Assembly (NCBI GenBank): GCA_934217675.1
Contig: CAKQCV010000022.1
Coordinates: 1 to 34,235, forward strand
DNA from: an uncultured Prevotella sp.
GTDB lineage: Bacteria; Bacteroidota; Bacteroidia; Bacteroidales; Bacteroidaceae
Reading direction: 5' to 3'
Length of the DNA stretch: 34,235 bases
Below, piece by piece: positions 8,374 through 17,022 of this stretch. Position numbers and translations under genes: made by a program. Below the pieces are notes generated by a model. It was not told the DNA's origin. It was given only the letters and a program-made list of their open reading frames with translations, and made no database searches. Numbering within the stretch: position 1 is the stretch's first letter; each line of letters starts with the position of its first letter.

Positions 8374-9561
8374 ATGGCAAAACAAGTAAACACATCACAT
8401 CACATAGAAGTTTGGCATGATGATTTTTGGAAATTGAATGTTGCCAATTTCTTTATAACATTGCCTGTATACATGCTTGTTGCAGTATTGCCGGTTTGGC
8501 TATTGAAATATGTAGAACTGTCTGATATGCAAGTAGCTTCTACTATGGGCATATATGGTTGTGGAGTGTTCTTGTTTGGAGCTGTCTGTTCTTATCTTAT
8601 TCAGCGATACAGACGTAATAAAGTATGTATAATATCCATGTTGCTTATGGTGGCATGTATATTAAGTATTGCTTATTTATCGGAAAACCTGGCGGAGTAC
8701 AATCTCGTCCGCTGGGTTTTTCCTATAGTTTTAGTGCTACGTGCTTTGCTTGGAGCTTTTTTCGGATTGTCTTTTATGATACTGAACAGCACACTTATTG
8801 TAGATTGCTGTGATACGTCAAAAAGAACGCTTGCTAATGTTGTTTCGGCATGGTCTTACAGGCTTGCCATTGTTGTGGGAATGTTTTTAGGACTTTGGCT
8901 TGAAAAAGAATTTGGCTTTTTGAATACAATTTATCTTTCTGCCTTCTTCTCAATGTTGTCTGTAGGTATATTGTCGAGTGTTTCATTTCCTTTCAAGGCT
9001 CCTGATGAATCCTTGCATGTTTTTTCATTGGATCGCTTCTTTCGGCTCTCAAGTATGAGGCTCGTTACTTCAACGTTCATGATAGCAGCATTGTTGGGTG
9101 TTACTGTCGTTGTTTTCCAAGGTATTGCCTCTTATTTGGGATTATTGTTTGGAGTGTTGCTTTCTTTACTTGTTCAAAAGATTCCTTTTGTTGCGTACAA
9201 AAAGCGTGGCATGGTTTTGTTTTGCTATTTATTGTTGGCTTTGTCTGTATTGTGCCAATGGTGTAGCTATTTGCCGTGGTTATCCGTAGCTTCATGTGTT
9301 CTCACAGGTTTTTCTTTGTCAGCAGTGCTTACAGTTTTCCATCGGGAATTTATTGATACGGCAGACCATTGTCAGCGTGGAACATCACAAAGCACTTTTA
9401 TGCTTTCTTTTGAATCAGGTTTCTCTTTGGGTATATTTGTGTCAACATTATCAACTGTAGAATTGCATACGTTATTCATTTCGTATGTTTTTTTGTTGCT
9501 GTCTGTTGCTTGCTATTTCTATAGATCAAAAATAATCGTCTTCGATAAACCTGGAAAATAG
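8374..9561 (+). CDS. MFS transporter, substrate unknown
   Basis: This 395-residue protein of about 12 hydrophobic helices looks like a Major Facilitator Superfamily permease. A basic loop after the second helix (YLIQRYRRNK) stands where the family A-motif is expected. The N-terminus is short and cytoplasmic. It starts 9 bases after panB and is almost certainly translated from the same mRNA, which makes export or import of pantothenate, a precursor or a related acid possible, though this is inference only. It ends 7 bases from the convergent nrdG with no obvious hairpin between them. Confidence 0.82.
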   Translation: MAKQVNTSHHIEVWHDDFWKLNVANFFITLPVYMLVAVLPVWLLKYVELSDMQVASTMGIYGCGVFLFGAVCSYLIQRYRRNKVCIISMLLMVACILSIAYLSENLAEYNLVRWVFPIVLVLRALLGAFFGLSFMILNSTLIVDCCDTSKRTLANVVSAWSYRLAIVVGMFLGLWLEKEFGFLNTIYLSAFFSMLSVGILSSVSFPFKAPDESLHVFSLDRFFRLSSMRLVTSTFMIAALLGVTVVVFQGIASYLGLLFGVLLSLLVQKIPFVAYKKRGMVLFCYLLLALSVLCQWCSYLPWLSVASCVLTGFSLSAVLTVFHREFIDTADHCQRGTSQSTFMLSFESGFSLGIFVSTLSTVELHTLFISYVFLLLSVACYFYRSKIIVFDKPGK

Positions 9562-9568
9562 TCCTTTC

Positions 9569-10036
9569 TTACTTTTTCCAGAACCTTTGTGTTATATCTT
9601 CAAAAGAATTGTTTGCAAGCTTTTTGTATAGCCTTTGGTTTGTAGTCTTGTCTTTTAATGCACCAAATTCTTTTATATATGGACCAATTTTGATATAGTC
9701 AAAATCTTCCTTACGTATATTCTTGGCAATCTCTTGTCTTCCGCTGTACCATCCAACCTTTATGATAGTATATTTCTTGTGGATATAACGGCACAGTCTG
9801 TTTACTTCTTCAGGTTCCGCATCGCCACCCATAAAGCATATGCAAGTTATGTCTTCTCCATATTTGTTGAGGAAAGAGTCTAATGTTCTTTCATTCAATG
9901 GTGTGCCAATATCTTCCCATAGATAGCTGCTGTGGCATCCCTTGCAGTGGCACGGACAGTTAGAAATGTTTATAGACAAAGTTACCTCGTCTGGTATTTC
10001 CTGAAAAACTATACCACAGTTTACATATTTCAGCAT
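9569..10036 (-). CDS. nrdG: Anaerobic ribonucleotide reductase activating protein
   Basis: This 155-residue radical SAM activase uses S-adenosylmethionine to place the glycyl radical on NrdD. The cluster motif CxxxCxxC is seen as CPCHCKGC with Cys27, Cys31 and Cys34, and FMGGDAEPEE follows. The ATG at 10036 is chosen because the protein then begins MLKYVNCGIVFQE, as expected for the family. A GTG at 10060 in frame lies inside the inverted repeat and is less likely. It follows nrdD on the same strand after 140 bases, an unusually large gap occupied by the inverted-repeat element. Confidence 0.94.
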   Translation of the reverse strand: MLKYVNCGIVFQEIPDEVTLSINISNCPCHCKGCHSSYLWEDIGTPLNERTLDSFLNKYGEDITCICFMGGDAEPEEVNRLCRYIHKKYTIIKVGWYSGRQEIAKNIRKEDFDYIKIGPYIKEFGALKDKTTNQRLYKKLANNSFEDITQRFWKK

Positions 10037-10057
10037 TTTCTTGTTTTTTATATTTAG

Positions 10058-10161
10058 CACACGTATCCCATTGATTTCACTCTTGCCTCAAGAATCTCTG
10101 CCTATATTGCGCTGATATATTCAGAGCTGTTGCGCTAAGTGAAATTAATATGACACGTGTG
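10058..10161. repeat. 104-bp inverted-repeat element between nrdD and nrdG
   Basis: The arms at 10058-10080 and 10139-10161 match in 19 of 23 positions when one is reversed and complemented. Both begin CACACGT and end in ATTTCAC. The 58-base interior on the minus strand holds CTCTG/CAGAG arms with an AU-rich extension, a small CTTG/CAAG hairpin, and the direct repeat AGCGCAA. The transcript could fold as a closed multi-branched structure just before nrdG. It could be an RNA processing or regulatory element, or a small palindromic mobile element. No flanking duplication is evident. Confidence 0.7.
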
Positions 10162-10176
10162 CCGATAATTCCTATG

Positions 10177-12294
10177 TTATTGTACAGTAGCTTCAACAAG
10201 TTTGTCTTTACTTGCATAATAGCGTCTGTGAGCCTCTTCCTGTCTTGGTGCAGAGAAGTTGCTGACTCTCTTCAAGTATCCGATAATCCTCGTCATGTAG
10301 TCAATATTCTTGCTATGGCAGTGTGGACATTCTTTCAAGTATCTTTTGTCAATATAACCACAGTCGTTGCATATAGTATTAGGAATATTGAATGTGAAAT
10401 AGTTGCATCCCTCCTTTGCTGCCACACGTAACAGTTGTCTGTACTGAGGCTTTGACAGATGCTCGTCAAGATTCATGTGCAGTGCAGAACCACCGGTTAG
10501 ATGTTCAATATATGGAGCTCCATGCAATTTGAATTTGTCAATTATGTTCAGAGAATCATCCTCAACAACATAGAAGTAGCTGTTATAACAATCTCTTGGC
10601 ACGAAGTATCCGTCTTCTCTGTCCCATTTTGCATGTTTTACTCCAACATTCTCTGCTGGAATCATCTCACAATTGAACAACACGTCTTTTGTTCTGTATT
10701 TCTTGTTGTAGTGCTCTACGATACCCAAAACTCCCTGAACGAAATTTTTATATTCTTCATTGTCGTTTATCTTCATGCCGAGGAATTCTGCAGCCTCAAC
10801 CAATCCGTTGACTCCAATAGTAAGATATTGTCTACCCATGTTTATATATCCAGCATCAAACAGAGGTAGCATTCCGTGCTTTTGCAGCTCTTTCAAATTC
10901 TCGTTATATGCAAGTTGTACCTTGTGTACCAAATCTACTATGCCAGAGAGAAATTCTTTATAGTCAACATCATTGTTCTTGGCATACTGTATACATCTGT
11001 TTAAGTTGATTGTCAGTACACTCTTCGAACCTGTAGACACGCCTCCAGCTCCGAGTGTGTAGCTAAAGCCATTGTCTTGAATTTCGTTTCTCAGTCGGCA
11101 GCAAGAACTAAGAGAATCAGCATTGTCACTCATATATGTAAAGAATGAATGTCCTTCCGAATACATTTCTGCCGTGAAGTCACCCCATTCTTTGTCGATA
11201 ACATCCCCATTCTTTGCCAAAAGAGCCATTGTCTCTACAGGGAAAGTCAATACAGTTTTAGTTCTTTCCTTGTTGAACCATTTCATGAATCTCTTTTGTA
11301 GCCAGCTCAAGCTGTTCCAGTCCGGTTGACTTCCGTCAGGGAAATAGAATTCTCCAAATAGACTCTCAAAATATGGTTTGTCGTAATATGCAATATTCCA
11401 GAACACAGCTTGATAGTTTCTTGCTCCAGTTGGCTGGTTTATTGAATATACGATTTGTTCAAAGCAATCGGTGATGATTTTGTCTATAGTGCGTTGCTTT
11501 GCCGAAAGGTCTACAACCTTGTCAGCATGCTTCCAATATTCTTTTCCATATTCTATACCGATGAAATAATTAAGATACATCAGGAACTCTGGCGTAGCAC
11601 AAGCTCCGCTCAGCATACTTGAAACCATGAATACCATATTCACGAAACCTCCACAGAATGATTTCAAGTTTGTTGGTGCTGTAGAATTTCCTCCGATAGA
11701 AGTAGTTCCTCCAATAAGCCATGGATACATTGTTATAGAAGCACAATAGTTTGCAAGGCTTGTCTCATCATTCTTATAGATGAAATGATGTGTCAAAAGA
11801 TAAATGTATTTGTCAGAAAGTTCCTTTCCGTACATTTTCTTTATTCTGTCAGTGAGCAACCGCCTGTTTAGTCTGATGAAACTTGATTTTGGCAATTCGC
11901 CTATAAGTGTAGCGATGTTTTTATGCTCAACATTAGCGTTTGCATCATATTTTGAGCCTGTTGCAGCATTAGATGCTTGACAATAGTCAGATAGAAATTT
12001 CAATTTCTCCATCGTTTCCCTGTCTTCGGTATGGCGTTGGCGATACAACATGAAGCTTTTCGATACCTTATAATATCCTTCACGCATCAAAGCTTCTTCA
12101 ACCTGATTCTGTATGTCCTCAACAGTAATGCCCTCATGGATATTGAGGTGACTTATTATTTTTGAGATGCAGCCCAAATCGGTTGGCTCGCCAACAGAAT
12201 TGAAAGCCTTCATAATTGCATTCATTATCTTGTCCAAACTGAAACGATCCTTTGATCCATCTCGTTTCGTGATGGTGAAATCTTTAATCTCCAT
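10177..12294 (-). CDS. nrdD: Anaerobic (class III) ribonucleoside-triphosphate reductase
   Basis: This 705-residue oxygen-sensitive glycyl-radical enzyme reduces ribonucleotides to deoxyribonucleotides during anaerobic growth. An ATP-cone for allosteric control occupies about 1-95. A central SSCCRLRNE motif holds active-site cysteines. The C-terminal zinc site has Cys642, Cys645, Cys656 and Cys659. The radical site is Gly672 in RIIGYLKRVSNF. The length is close to E. coli NrdD (712). It is followed by its activase nrdG, and has a well-formed promoter with a leader of about 130 bases that can form a hairpin. No NrdR-type box was recognised. Confidence 0.97.
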   Translation of the reverse strand: MEIKDFTITKRDGSKDRFSLDKIMNAIMKAFNSVGEPTDLGCISKIISHLNIHEGITVEDIQNQVEEALMREGYYKVSKSFMLYRQRHTEDRETMEKLKFLSDYCQASNAATGSKYDANANVEHKNIATLIGELPKSSFIRLNRRLLTDRIKKMYGKELSDKYIYLLTHHFIYKNDETSLANYCASITMYPWLIGGTTSIGGNSTAPTNLKSFCGGFVNMVFMVSSMLSGACATPEFLMYLNYFIGIEYGKEYWKHADKVVDLSAKQRTIDKIITDCFEQIVYSINQPTGARNYQAVFWNIAYYDKPYFESLFGEFYFPDGSQPDWNSLSWLQKRFMKWFNKERTKTVLTFPVETMALLAKNGDVIDKEWGDFTAEMYSEGHSFFTYMSDNADSLSSCCRLRNEIQDNGFSYTLGAGGVSTGSKSVLTINLNRCIQYAKNNDVDYKEFLSGIVDLVHKVQLAYNENLKELQKHGMLPLFDAGYINMGRQYLTIGVNGLVEAAEFLGMKINDNEEYKNFVQGVLGIVEHYNKKYRTKDVLFNCEMIPAENVGVKHAKWDREDGYFVPRDCYNSYFYVVEDDSLNIIDKFKLHGAPYIEHLTGGSALHMNLDEHLSKPQYRQLLRVAAKEGCNYFTFNIPNTICNDCGYIDKRYLKECPHCHSKNIDYMTRIIGYLKRVSNFSAPRQEEAHRRYYASKDKLVEATVQ

Positions 12295-12354
12295 GGCTAA
12301 TATTAAAATGTTTTTAGAAATGTATCTTGATTTATTTTGTTGTTTATTGAACTT

Positions 12355-12405
12355 AAAAAGTTTTCCATTTTGGATAACTTTTTAGATTTTTTATTTGGAA
12401 AAGTT
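12355..12405 (-). promoter_or_regulatory. Leader hairpins upstream of nrdD
   Basis: AAAAAGTT (12355-12362) and AACTTTTT (12376-12383) form a stem around an inner CCA/TGG pairing. A second segment, TGGAAAA at 12396-12402, can instead pair with TTTTCCA at 12361-12367, so two mutually exclusive folds are possible. The region lies between the predicted promoter and the nrdD start. It could be an operator, a transcript element or chance in AT-rich DNA. Confidence 0.4.
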
Positions 12406-12431
12406 TACCGTTATCGTTCCTTTTCTTGGTG

Positions 12432-12463
12432 CAAAGATATGAAAAAAAACTTCATTAATCAAA
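12432..12463 (-). promoter_or_regulatory. Putative nrdD promoter
   Basis: On the minus strand TTTG (12463-12460) is followed after 20 bases by TATCTTTG (12439-12432), a full match to the Bacteroidetes pattern. The expected transcript start gives a leader of about 130 bases. Confidence 0.7.
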
Positions 12464-12723
12464 GACTTGTATGTTAAAACAAAGGAAAAAATATGCGATG
12501 TTTTTTATTCTGCAAGCATCTTAATACTTATGCGTATTTGTTAAACAATAACTATTGTTCTATTGGTGCTAATGTGTTAATTGATAGTATGTTATCATTA
12601 AAGTAAATACTCGTGTAATGCTATATGTGTAAATCTTTTTATATCTTTTTCTTTGGTTCATTGCTTATATTGAACCTTTATGTCCGTCAGGTTTAGTCAA
12701 GTGTTACATCGTTGTCTGTAGTA
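12464..12723. other. Intergenic stretch without a recognised gene
   Basis: This is AT-rich DNA between the nrdD promoter and the terminator of the membrane-protein gene. The only structure I see is GGTTCA (12655-12660) and TGAACC (12671-12676) around ten bases, without a T-run. The longest ATG-started frame I noticed codes for only 17 residues. No tRNA fold was recognised. Confidence 0.5.
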
Positions 12724-12783
12724 TAAAAAGCAAGCGCCATGTTTATCCGTTTTGTGGAAATATATAGCGCTTGTAAATTTTAT
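12724..12783 (-). terminator. Terminator of the polytopic membrane protein gene
   Basis: CAAGCGC (12731-12737) and GCGCTTG (12777-12783) pair perfectly. A weaker inner pairing and a large loop lie between. On the minus strand the hairpin runs into CTTTTTATAC. It separates this gene from nrdD. Confidence 0.7.
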
Positions 12784-12818
12784 TTTTATAAATCGGGTGT
12801 AGTTTAAAGTCTAAATTT

Positions 12819-13691
12819 TTAGAGCCCTTTGTCTTTTATTTTGCACTCTATTGTCTGATACATATAGTATACAACATAAGTATAGAAAACAACCGTATAT
12901 ATTCTTACCATACTGCCCCATGTAGATGCAATGAAGTTTATTGCTGGTAGGTAAGACGGTAGTCCCAAGGGGTCACCATTTGCAGCAGAGCTGTAGGCGG
13001 CAATATTCTGAATAATCGCGAGTACATATTCTGGTAAACATAATACAAGTGTAAATAACATGATGCACAATGTCGACAGGAATATTGTTATAAACATGAA
13101 TCCCCAACTTCTGAATCCGTTGATATATGAACGGAAGAAATTCCTTCTCAGCTTTATTTTTGGTTCAACCATATACTTGCAGTAGACAAACGTCAGAGGA
13201 ATTGTGATAATCATAAGTATAGGCAATATCAAGCATGCAATGACTATAAGATTGATTATCGGAATATTTGCAGGATCTTTGCTTGAAAGAATATAAACAT
13301 ACGCGACAATTGCAGCAATTATGAGATATATGGCAACGAACAAGATGCTTGTTGGCAAAGTCTTCACAAATCTTTTGATGTTCCACCATATTCCTTTGCC
13401 GTTTATCAGAGTGAATATGCTTCCGTATAAAGCAATGAATGTAGCAAGCTGCAATATTGTGCATATAGACAGTTGAAAGCCCTTGAAATCAAATCCTACA
13501 TACATTGCGCCTGCTGTTAATGTACTCATCCAAGCCGACAACAAACCTTGTATGACAGCCACAACTGCAAAGAGCTTCCAATGTCCTTGTGTTATACTCC
13601 ACAAATTGTTTTTCACTTCCCTATATGCCGAGGATATACACGAGCGATAACTCCTCCTTTTCATATTGTTTTTGATTTCTTCCTTTTCCAT
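12819..13691 (-). CDS. Polytopic membrane protein of unknown function
   Basis: This 290-residue protein is one I do not recognise. It has a basic N-terminus of about 35 residues (KNNMKRRSYRS), then roughly six hydrophobic segments near 39-58, 74-94, 113-134, 146-170, 197-219 and 262-278. A basic loop KIKLRRNFF lies at 178-186, and the basic tail IECKIKDKGL follows the last helix. The layout recalls DUF975-like or other small integral proteins of Bacteroidales, but no motif supports a named family. It has its own terminator and a -7 box, so it appears to be transcribed alone. Confidence 0.7.
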   Translation of the reverse strand: MEKEEIKNNMKRRSYRSCISSAYREVKNNLWSITQGHWKLFAVVAVIQGLLSAWMSTLTAGAMYVGFDFKGFQLSICTILQLATFIALYGSIFTLINGKGIWWNIKRFVKTLPTSILFVAIYLIIAAIVAYVYILSSKDPANIPIINLIVIACLILPILMIITIPLTFVYCKYMVEPKIKLRRNFFRSYINGFRSWGFMFITIFLSTLCIMLFTLVLCLPEYVLAIIQNIAAYSSAANGDPLGLPSYLPAINFIASTWGSMVRIYTVVFYTYVVYYMYQTIECKIKDKGL

Positions 13692-13714
13692 TATTTGCTT
13701 TATATTAATATTTG

Positions 13715-13722
13715 CAAAGGTA
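13715..13722 (-). promoter_or_regulatory. Putative -7 box of the membrane protein gene
   Basis: TACCTTTG on the minus strand is a perfect -7 box 24 bases before the start codon. No TTG is found at the expected distance; the nearest TTTG is 26 bases away. Confidence 0.4.
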
Positions 13723-13767
13723 ATAATATTACTGATATACTATCATCTCAAACTCGATAAAAAATGC

Positions 13768-13775
13768 TAACTTTG
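13768..13775 (+). promoter_or_regulatory. Putative -7 box of the oxidoreductase operon
   Basis: TAACTTTG is a perfect -7 box, about 50 bases before the oxidoreductase ATG and divergent from the membrane-protein promoter. No clear -33 element precedes it. Confidence 0.45.
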
Positions 13776-13826
13776 CATAGAATTTGCATTTATGCAATAA
13801 TATTTGTAAAGATTGACATTAAAGGT

Positions 13827-14810
13827 ATGAAGACAATTAAATGGGGATTTATTGGTTGCGGAGAAGTAGTTGAGAAGAAATCAGGTCCTGCCTTCAATGA
13901 GATTGAAGGGTCTGAGGTCGTTGCCGTTATGAGTCGCATTGCATCAAAAGCTCGTTCGTATGCTCAGCAACATGGCATAAAACGATGGTATACGGATGCT
14001 ATGGAGCTTATCGGTGATCCTGACGTTAATGCTATATATGTTGCTACCCCGCCTTCAAGTCATGCTACGTATGCCATAATGGCAATGCATGCAGGGAAGC
14101 CTGTATATGTTGAAAAGCCATTGGCAGCCAGTTATGACGACTGTGCCAGAGTTAACCGCGTTAGTGAGCAAACTGGCATCCCATGTTTCGTGGCATATTA
14201 TAGAAGATACTTGCCTTATTTCATAAAAGTGAAAAGTATCATCGAGAGTGGAGAGATTGGCAAGATAATAAATGTTCAGATAAGATATTCCAGTCCAGCA
14301 CGTGAATCTGATTCAGAAAAGGGCGACAAACAGCCGTGGCGTATACGTAAAGACATTGCCGGTGGCGGATATTTCTATGATATGGCTCCACACCAGCTTG
14401 ACCTTTTACAAGATTTGTTTGGCGTTATCGTCGAGGCTAATGGCATTTGTGCCAACAGGGGTGGTTTGTACGAAGTTGAAGATAGTGTAAGTGCATGTTT
14501 CAAGTTTGAGAACGGTTTGCCTGGAAGCGGTTCTTGGTGTTTCGTAGGGCATGAGTCAGCACGCGAAGACCGCATAGAGATTATTGGCGACAGAGGTTCT
14601 TTGAGCTTCTCTGTATTCAATTATGAACCCATACTGCTTGTCACGAGCACAGGCAAGGCAAAGATAGCTGTGACAAATCCTGAATATGTTCAGATGCCAA
14701 CAATTCAAGCTGTAGTGGATGATTTGCGAGGAAAGTCAAAATGCAGCTGCACAAGCGTTTCGGCAACCCCCGACAATTGGGTAATGGATAGAATACTTGG
14801 CAAGTTCTGA
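13827..14810 (+). CDS. Gfo/Idh/MocA family oxidoreductase
   Basis: This 327-residue NAD(P)-dependent oxidoreductase probably acts on a sugar or sugar derivative in the cytoplasm. A Rossmann nucleotide-binding loop, GFIGCGEVVEKK, is at 7-18. The family signature EKP is at 96-98 in YVEKPLAAS, and the catalytic-region pattern GGGYFYDMAPHQLDLL keeps the Asp and His of the family. The ATG at 13827 is preferred because it directly precedes the Rossmann strand; an in-frame ATG at 13764 overlaps the -7 box. It is first of three close plus-strand genes, with 16 bases to the next. The substrate cannot be assigned. Confidence 0.88.
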   Translation: MKTIKWGFIGCGEVVEKKSGPAFNEIEGSEVVAVMSRIASKARSYAQQHGIKRWYTDAMELIGDPDVNAIYVATPPSSHATYAIMAMHAGKPVYVEKPLAASYDDCARVNRVSEQTGIPCFVAYYRRYLPYFIKVKSIIESGEIGKIINVQIRYSSPARESDSEKGDKQPWRIRKDIAGGGYFYDMAPHQLDLLQDLFGVIVEANGICANRGGLYEVEDSVSACFKFENGLPGSGSWCFVGHESAREDRIEIIGDRGSLSFSVFNYEPILLVTSTGKAKIAVTNPEYVQMPTIQAVVDDLRGKSKCSCTSVSATPDNWVMDRILGKF

Positions 14811-14826
14811 TGTTGTGTATAGTCGG

Positions 14827-15972
14827 ATGAAACCATTTTTGAAAATCTTTATTAGTATATTGTCATTGATGGCATTTATACCTGCTGGTGTGTTTGCTCA
14901 CGATACCGACTCCTTACCTGTGAAAAAGAAAACCGACATTTTCCATTCCATAGGAAAGGCATTTACCAAGGTATTTCGTGGGTTCAATGATATTGATACC
15001 AATTATATCGAACCTCAGCATTATAACTACACTGTGATGCTTCAAAACACCAACACGTATGAAGCATACAAGATAAAGAGCAAGTCAGGACAGAGTTTTA
15101 CCTTCGCTCCGCGTACAAGTGTAAAGCTTGGTCCGTATGTGGGATGGCGCTGGCTGTTTCTTGGATACACGTTTGATGTCAAGCATTTTGAAAGTTCGAA
15201 AAAGAAGAGCGAGTTCGATCTCAGTCTGTATAGTTCAATGTTAGGCATAGACTTGTATTATCGCAAAACAGGCGATGATTACCGCATACAGAGTGCTGAA
15301 CTGAAAGATGGGGTAGGGAAACATATATTGAAAGGTGTTCCGTTTTCTGGTTTAAATGTAGGTATCAAGGGTTTCGATCTTTATTATATCTTTAACCACC
15401 GCAAGTTCTCATATCCCGCAGCCTTCAGTCAGAGCACTCGTCAGAAGCATAGTTGTGGTTCACCGCTTGTTGGCATTGGTTACACCTCACATTCGCTCTC
15501 GCTCGATTATGATGCCTTGAGGGATGTTATAGCCAGTAACATCAAGAATAGTCATGATATCATTACTGATGAAGTGGACATCGACAACGATTTCAACTTC
15601 AATAGTTTGAAGTATCGTTCTTATTCTGTGTCGGGAGGATATGCCTATAATTGGGTTTTTGCACGCAATTTCCTCTTCTCCGCCTCTTTATCGATGGCAC
15701 TGGCATACAAGACCTCAAAGGGAGAAGTTTCAAAGCATGCTGACTTTCCGTTCAACGATTTCAATTTCAAAAATTTCAATATTGACGGCATCGGTCGTTT
15801 TGGTGTGGTTTGGAACAACGATAACTTCTATGCCGGTGCAAGTTCTGTGCTACATTCATATAATTACAAGAAAAGCCGATTTTCAACAAGCAGCTACTTT
15901 GGTTCATTGAATATATATATGGGCATGAACTTCGGATTGAAACGCGAATACAAGAGGAACAAAAACAAATAG
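14827..15972 (+). CDS. DUF4421 outer-membrane barrel-like protein
   Basis: This 381-residue exported protein resembles the DUF4421 family of Bacteroidetes. A signal peptide covers about 1-24 (ISILSLMAFIPAGVFA). The body has many aromatic alternating strands (for example LGPYVGWRWLFLGYTFDV), and the end FGSLNIYMGMNFGLKREYKR is consistent with an outer-membrane barrel followed by a basic tail. The function of the family is unknown to me. It begins 16 bases after the oxidoreductase stop. A TTG in frame at 14797 overlaps the upstream gene and is not preferred. Confidence 0.72.
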   Translation: MKPFLKIFISILSLMAFIPAGVFAHDTDSLPVKKKTDIFHSIGKAFTKVFRGFNDIDTNYIEPQHYNYTVMLQNTNTYEAYKIKSKSGQSFTFAPRTSVKLGPYVGWRWLFLGYTFDVKHFESSKKKSEFDLSLYSSMLGIDLYYRKTGDDYRIQSAELKDGVGKHILKGVPFSGLNVGIKGFDLYYIFNHRKFSYPAAFSQSTRQKHSCGSPLVGIGYTSHSLSLDYDALRDVIASNIKNSHDIITDEVDIDNDFNFNSLKYRSYSVSGGYAYNWVFARNFLFSASLSMALAYKTSKGEVSKHADFPFNDFNFKNFNIDGIGRFGVVWNNDNFYAGASSVLHSYNYKKSRFSTSSYFGSLNIYMGMNFGLKREYKRNKNK

Positions 15973-16020
15973 TGAGTAGATAAGAGAATTTTGTAAATGA
16001 AACTAAATGATATAAACGCA

Positions 16021-16878
16021 ATGAGAAAATTATTCATCACGCTTGTTTGTCTTGTTGCCTTCAGCATAAATGCATGTGCAGTGCAGTATTCAAAGGCAGA
16101 CAGTATGAAAGTGGTAAGCTTGTTAAAGGAAGCACGTCAGAAGAAACTCAGCAAGCCACAGGAGTGTGTTATGTTCTTCACAAAAAAATTCTATGGTATT
16201 CCATACGTGGCGAGCACTCTCGAAGTAAACAAGAAAGAGCAACTTGTGGTAAACCTCAGGCAGCTCGACTGCACAACGTATGTTGAGAATGTCATAGCTC
16301 TCACCTTATGTGTGAAAAACAGAAAATACTCCTTTTCTGACTTCTGCAAGTATCTCAGTCTGATTCGCTACAGCAAGAACACTCCCATAAGCTATCCTGC
16401 TCGTCTCCACTACTATACAGCATGGATAGAGAGTAACAGTGCTGCTGGAATCTGCCACGATATACATTCTCCCAATCCTCCGTTCTCTGCAACTCAGAAA
16501 ATCCATGTAGACTTCATGTCAAAGCATACTGTGAAATATCCAATGCTCTACGGTAATGCCGACAATATAGCGAAGATAAAACAGATGGAGAAAAGTCTTG
16601 AAGGGAAGAGCTATAAATACATTCCTAAAGGTAAGATAGTAAACACAAAGCTATTGCGTCAAACCATTCACAATGGCGACATTATTGTGATACTCACAAA
16701 TATCAACGGACTTGACACTCAGCATCTTGGTTTTGCTGTATGGCATAAAGACGGATTGCATCTCATCAACGCCTCGTCGATACACAAGAAAGTTGTTGAG
16801 GAACCAATGCTTTTGTACACGTATTTGCAAAAGAAGAAAACGATGACAGGTATAAGGGTAGTAAGACTCAATGAGTGA
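16021..16878 (+). CDS. DUF1460 NlpC/P60-like cell-wall hydrolase
   Basis: This 285-residue exported protein belongs to DUF1460, a family with an NlpC/P60-like cysteine peptidase fold often annotated as N-acetylmuramoyl-L-alanine amidase-like. The candidate nucleophile is Cys84 in LRQLDCTTYVENVIAL. Candidate histidines are His235 in TQHLGFAVW and His247 in LHLINASS. The N-terminus MRKLFITLVCLVAFSINACA could be a cleaved signal peptide or, with Cys19, a weak lipobox. A second in-frame ATG at 15997 would add eight residues. It likely cleaves peptidoglycan peptides in the periplasm. It follows DUF4421 after 48 bases and ends at a strong terminator. Confidence 0.8.
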   Translation: MRKLFITLVCLVAFSINACAVQYSKADSMKVVSLLKEARQKKLSKPQECVMFFTKKFYGIPYVASTLEVNKKEQLVVNLRQLDCTTYVENVIALTLCVKNRKYSFSDFCKYLSLIRYSKNTPISYPARLHYYTAWIESNSAAGICHDIHSPNPPFSATQKIHVDFMSKHTVKYPMLYGNADNIAKIKQMEKSLEGKSYKYIPKGKIVNTKLLRQTIHNGDIIVILTNINGLDTQHLGFAVWHKDGLHLINASSIHKKVVEEPMLLYTYLQKKKTMTGIRVVRLNE

Positions 16879-16915
16879 TTATCGTTCTATCTGCATCTTA
16901 TTTTTACATACATAA

Positions 16916-16971
16916 AAAGCCCTTCATATAGATGTGTACATGCGTTGTATGTCTTCTATACGAAGGGCTTT
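16916..16971. terminator. Bidirectional terminator between DUF1460 gene and LRR gene
   Basis: Two 17-base arms (16916-16932 and 16955-16971) pair with a single mismatch; both share AAAGCCCTTC and TATAGA. The hairpin is flanked by an A-run on the left and T-rich sequence on the right, serving both convergent genes. Confidence 0.85.
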
Positions 16972-17022
16972 CTTTGTTATTATAAAATATACAAGTAGTT
17001 TCTGCTTGTAATTTTCTCTATT

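Noticed and set aside
10037..10060. GTG start for nrdG at 10060
   Set aside because: It would place the start inside the inverted repeat and add eight residues not expected for the family; the ATG at 10036 fits better.
12655..12676. Terminator hairpin GGTTCA/TGAACC
   Set aside because: Only six pairs, no T-run on either strand and no gene ending beside it.
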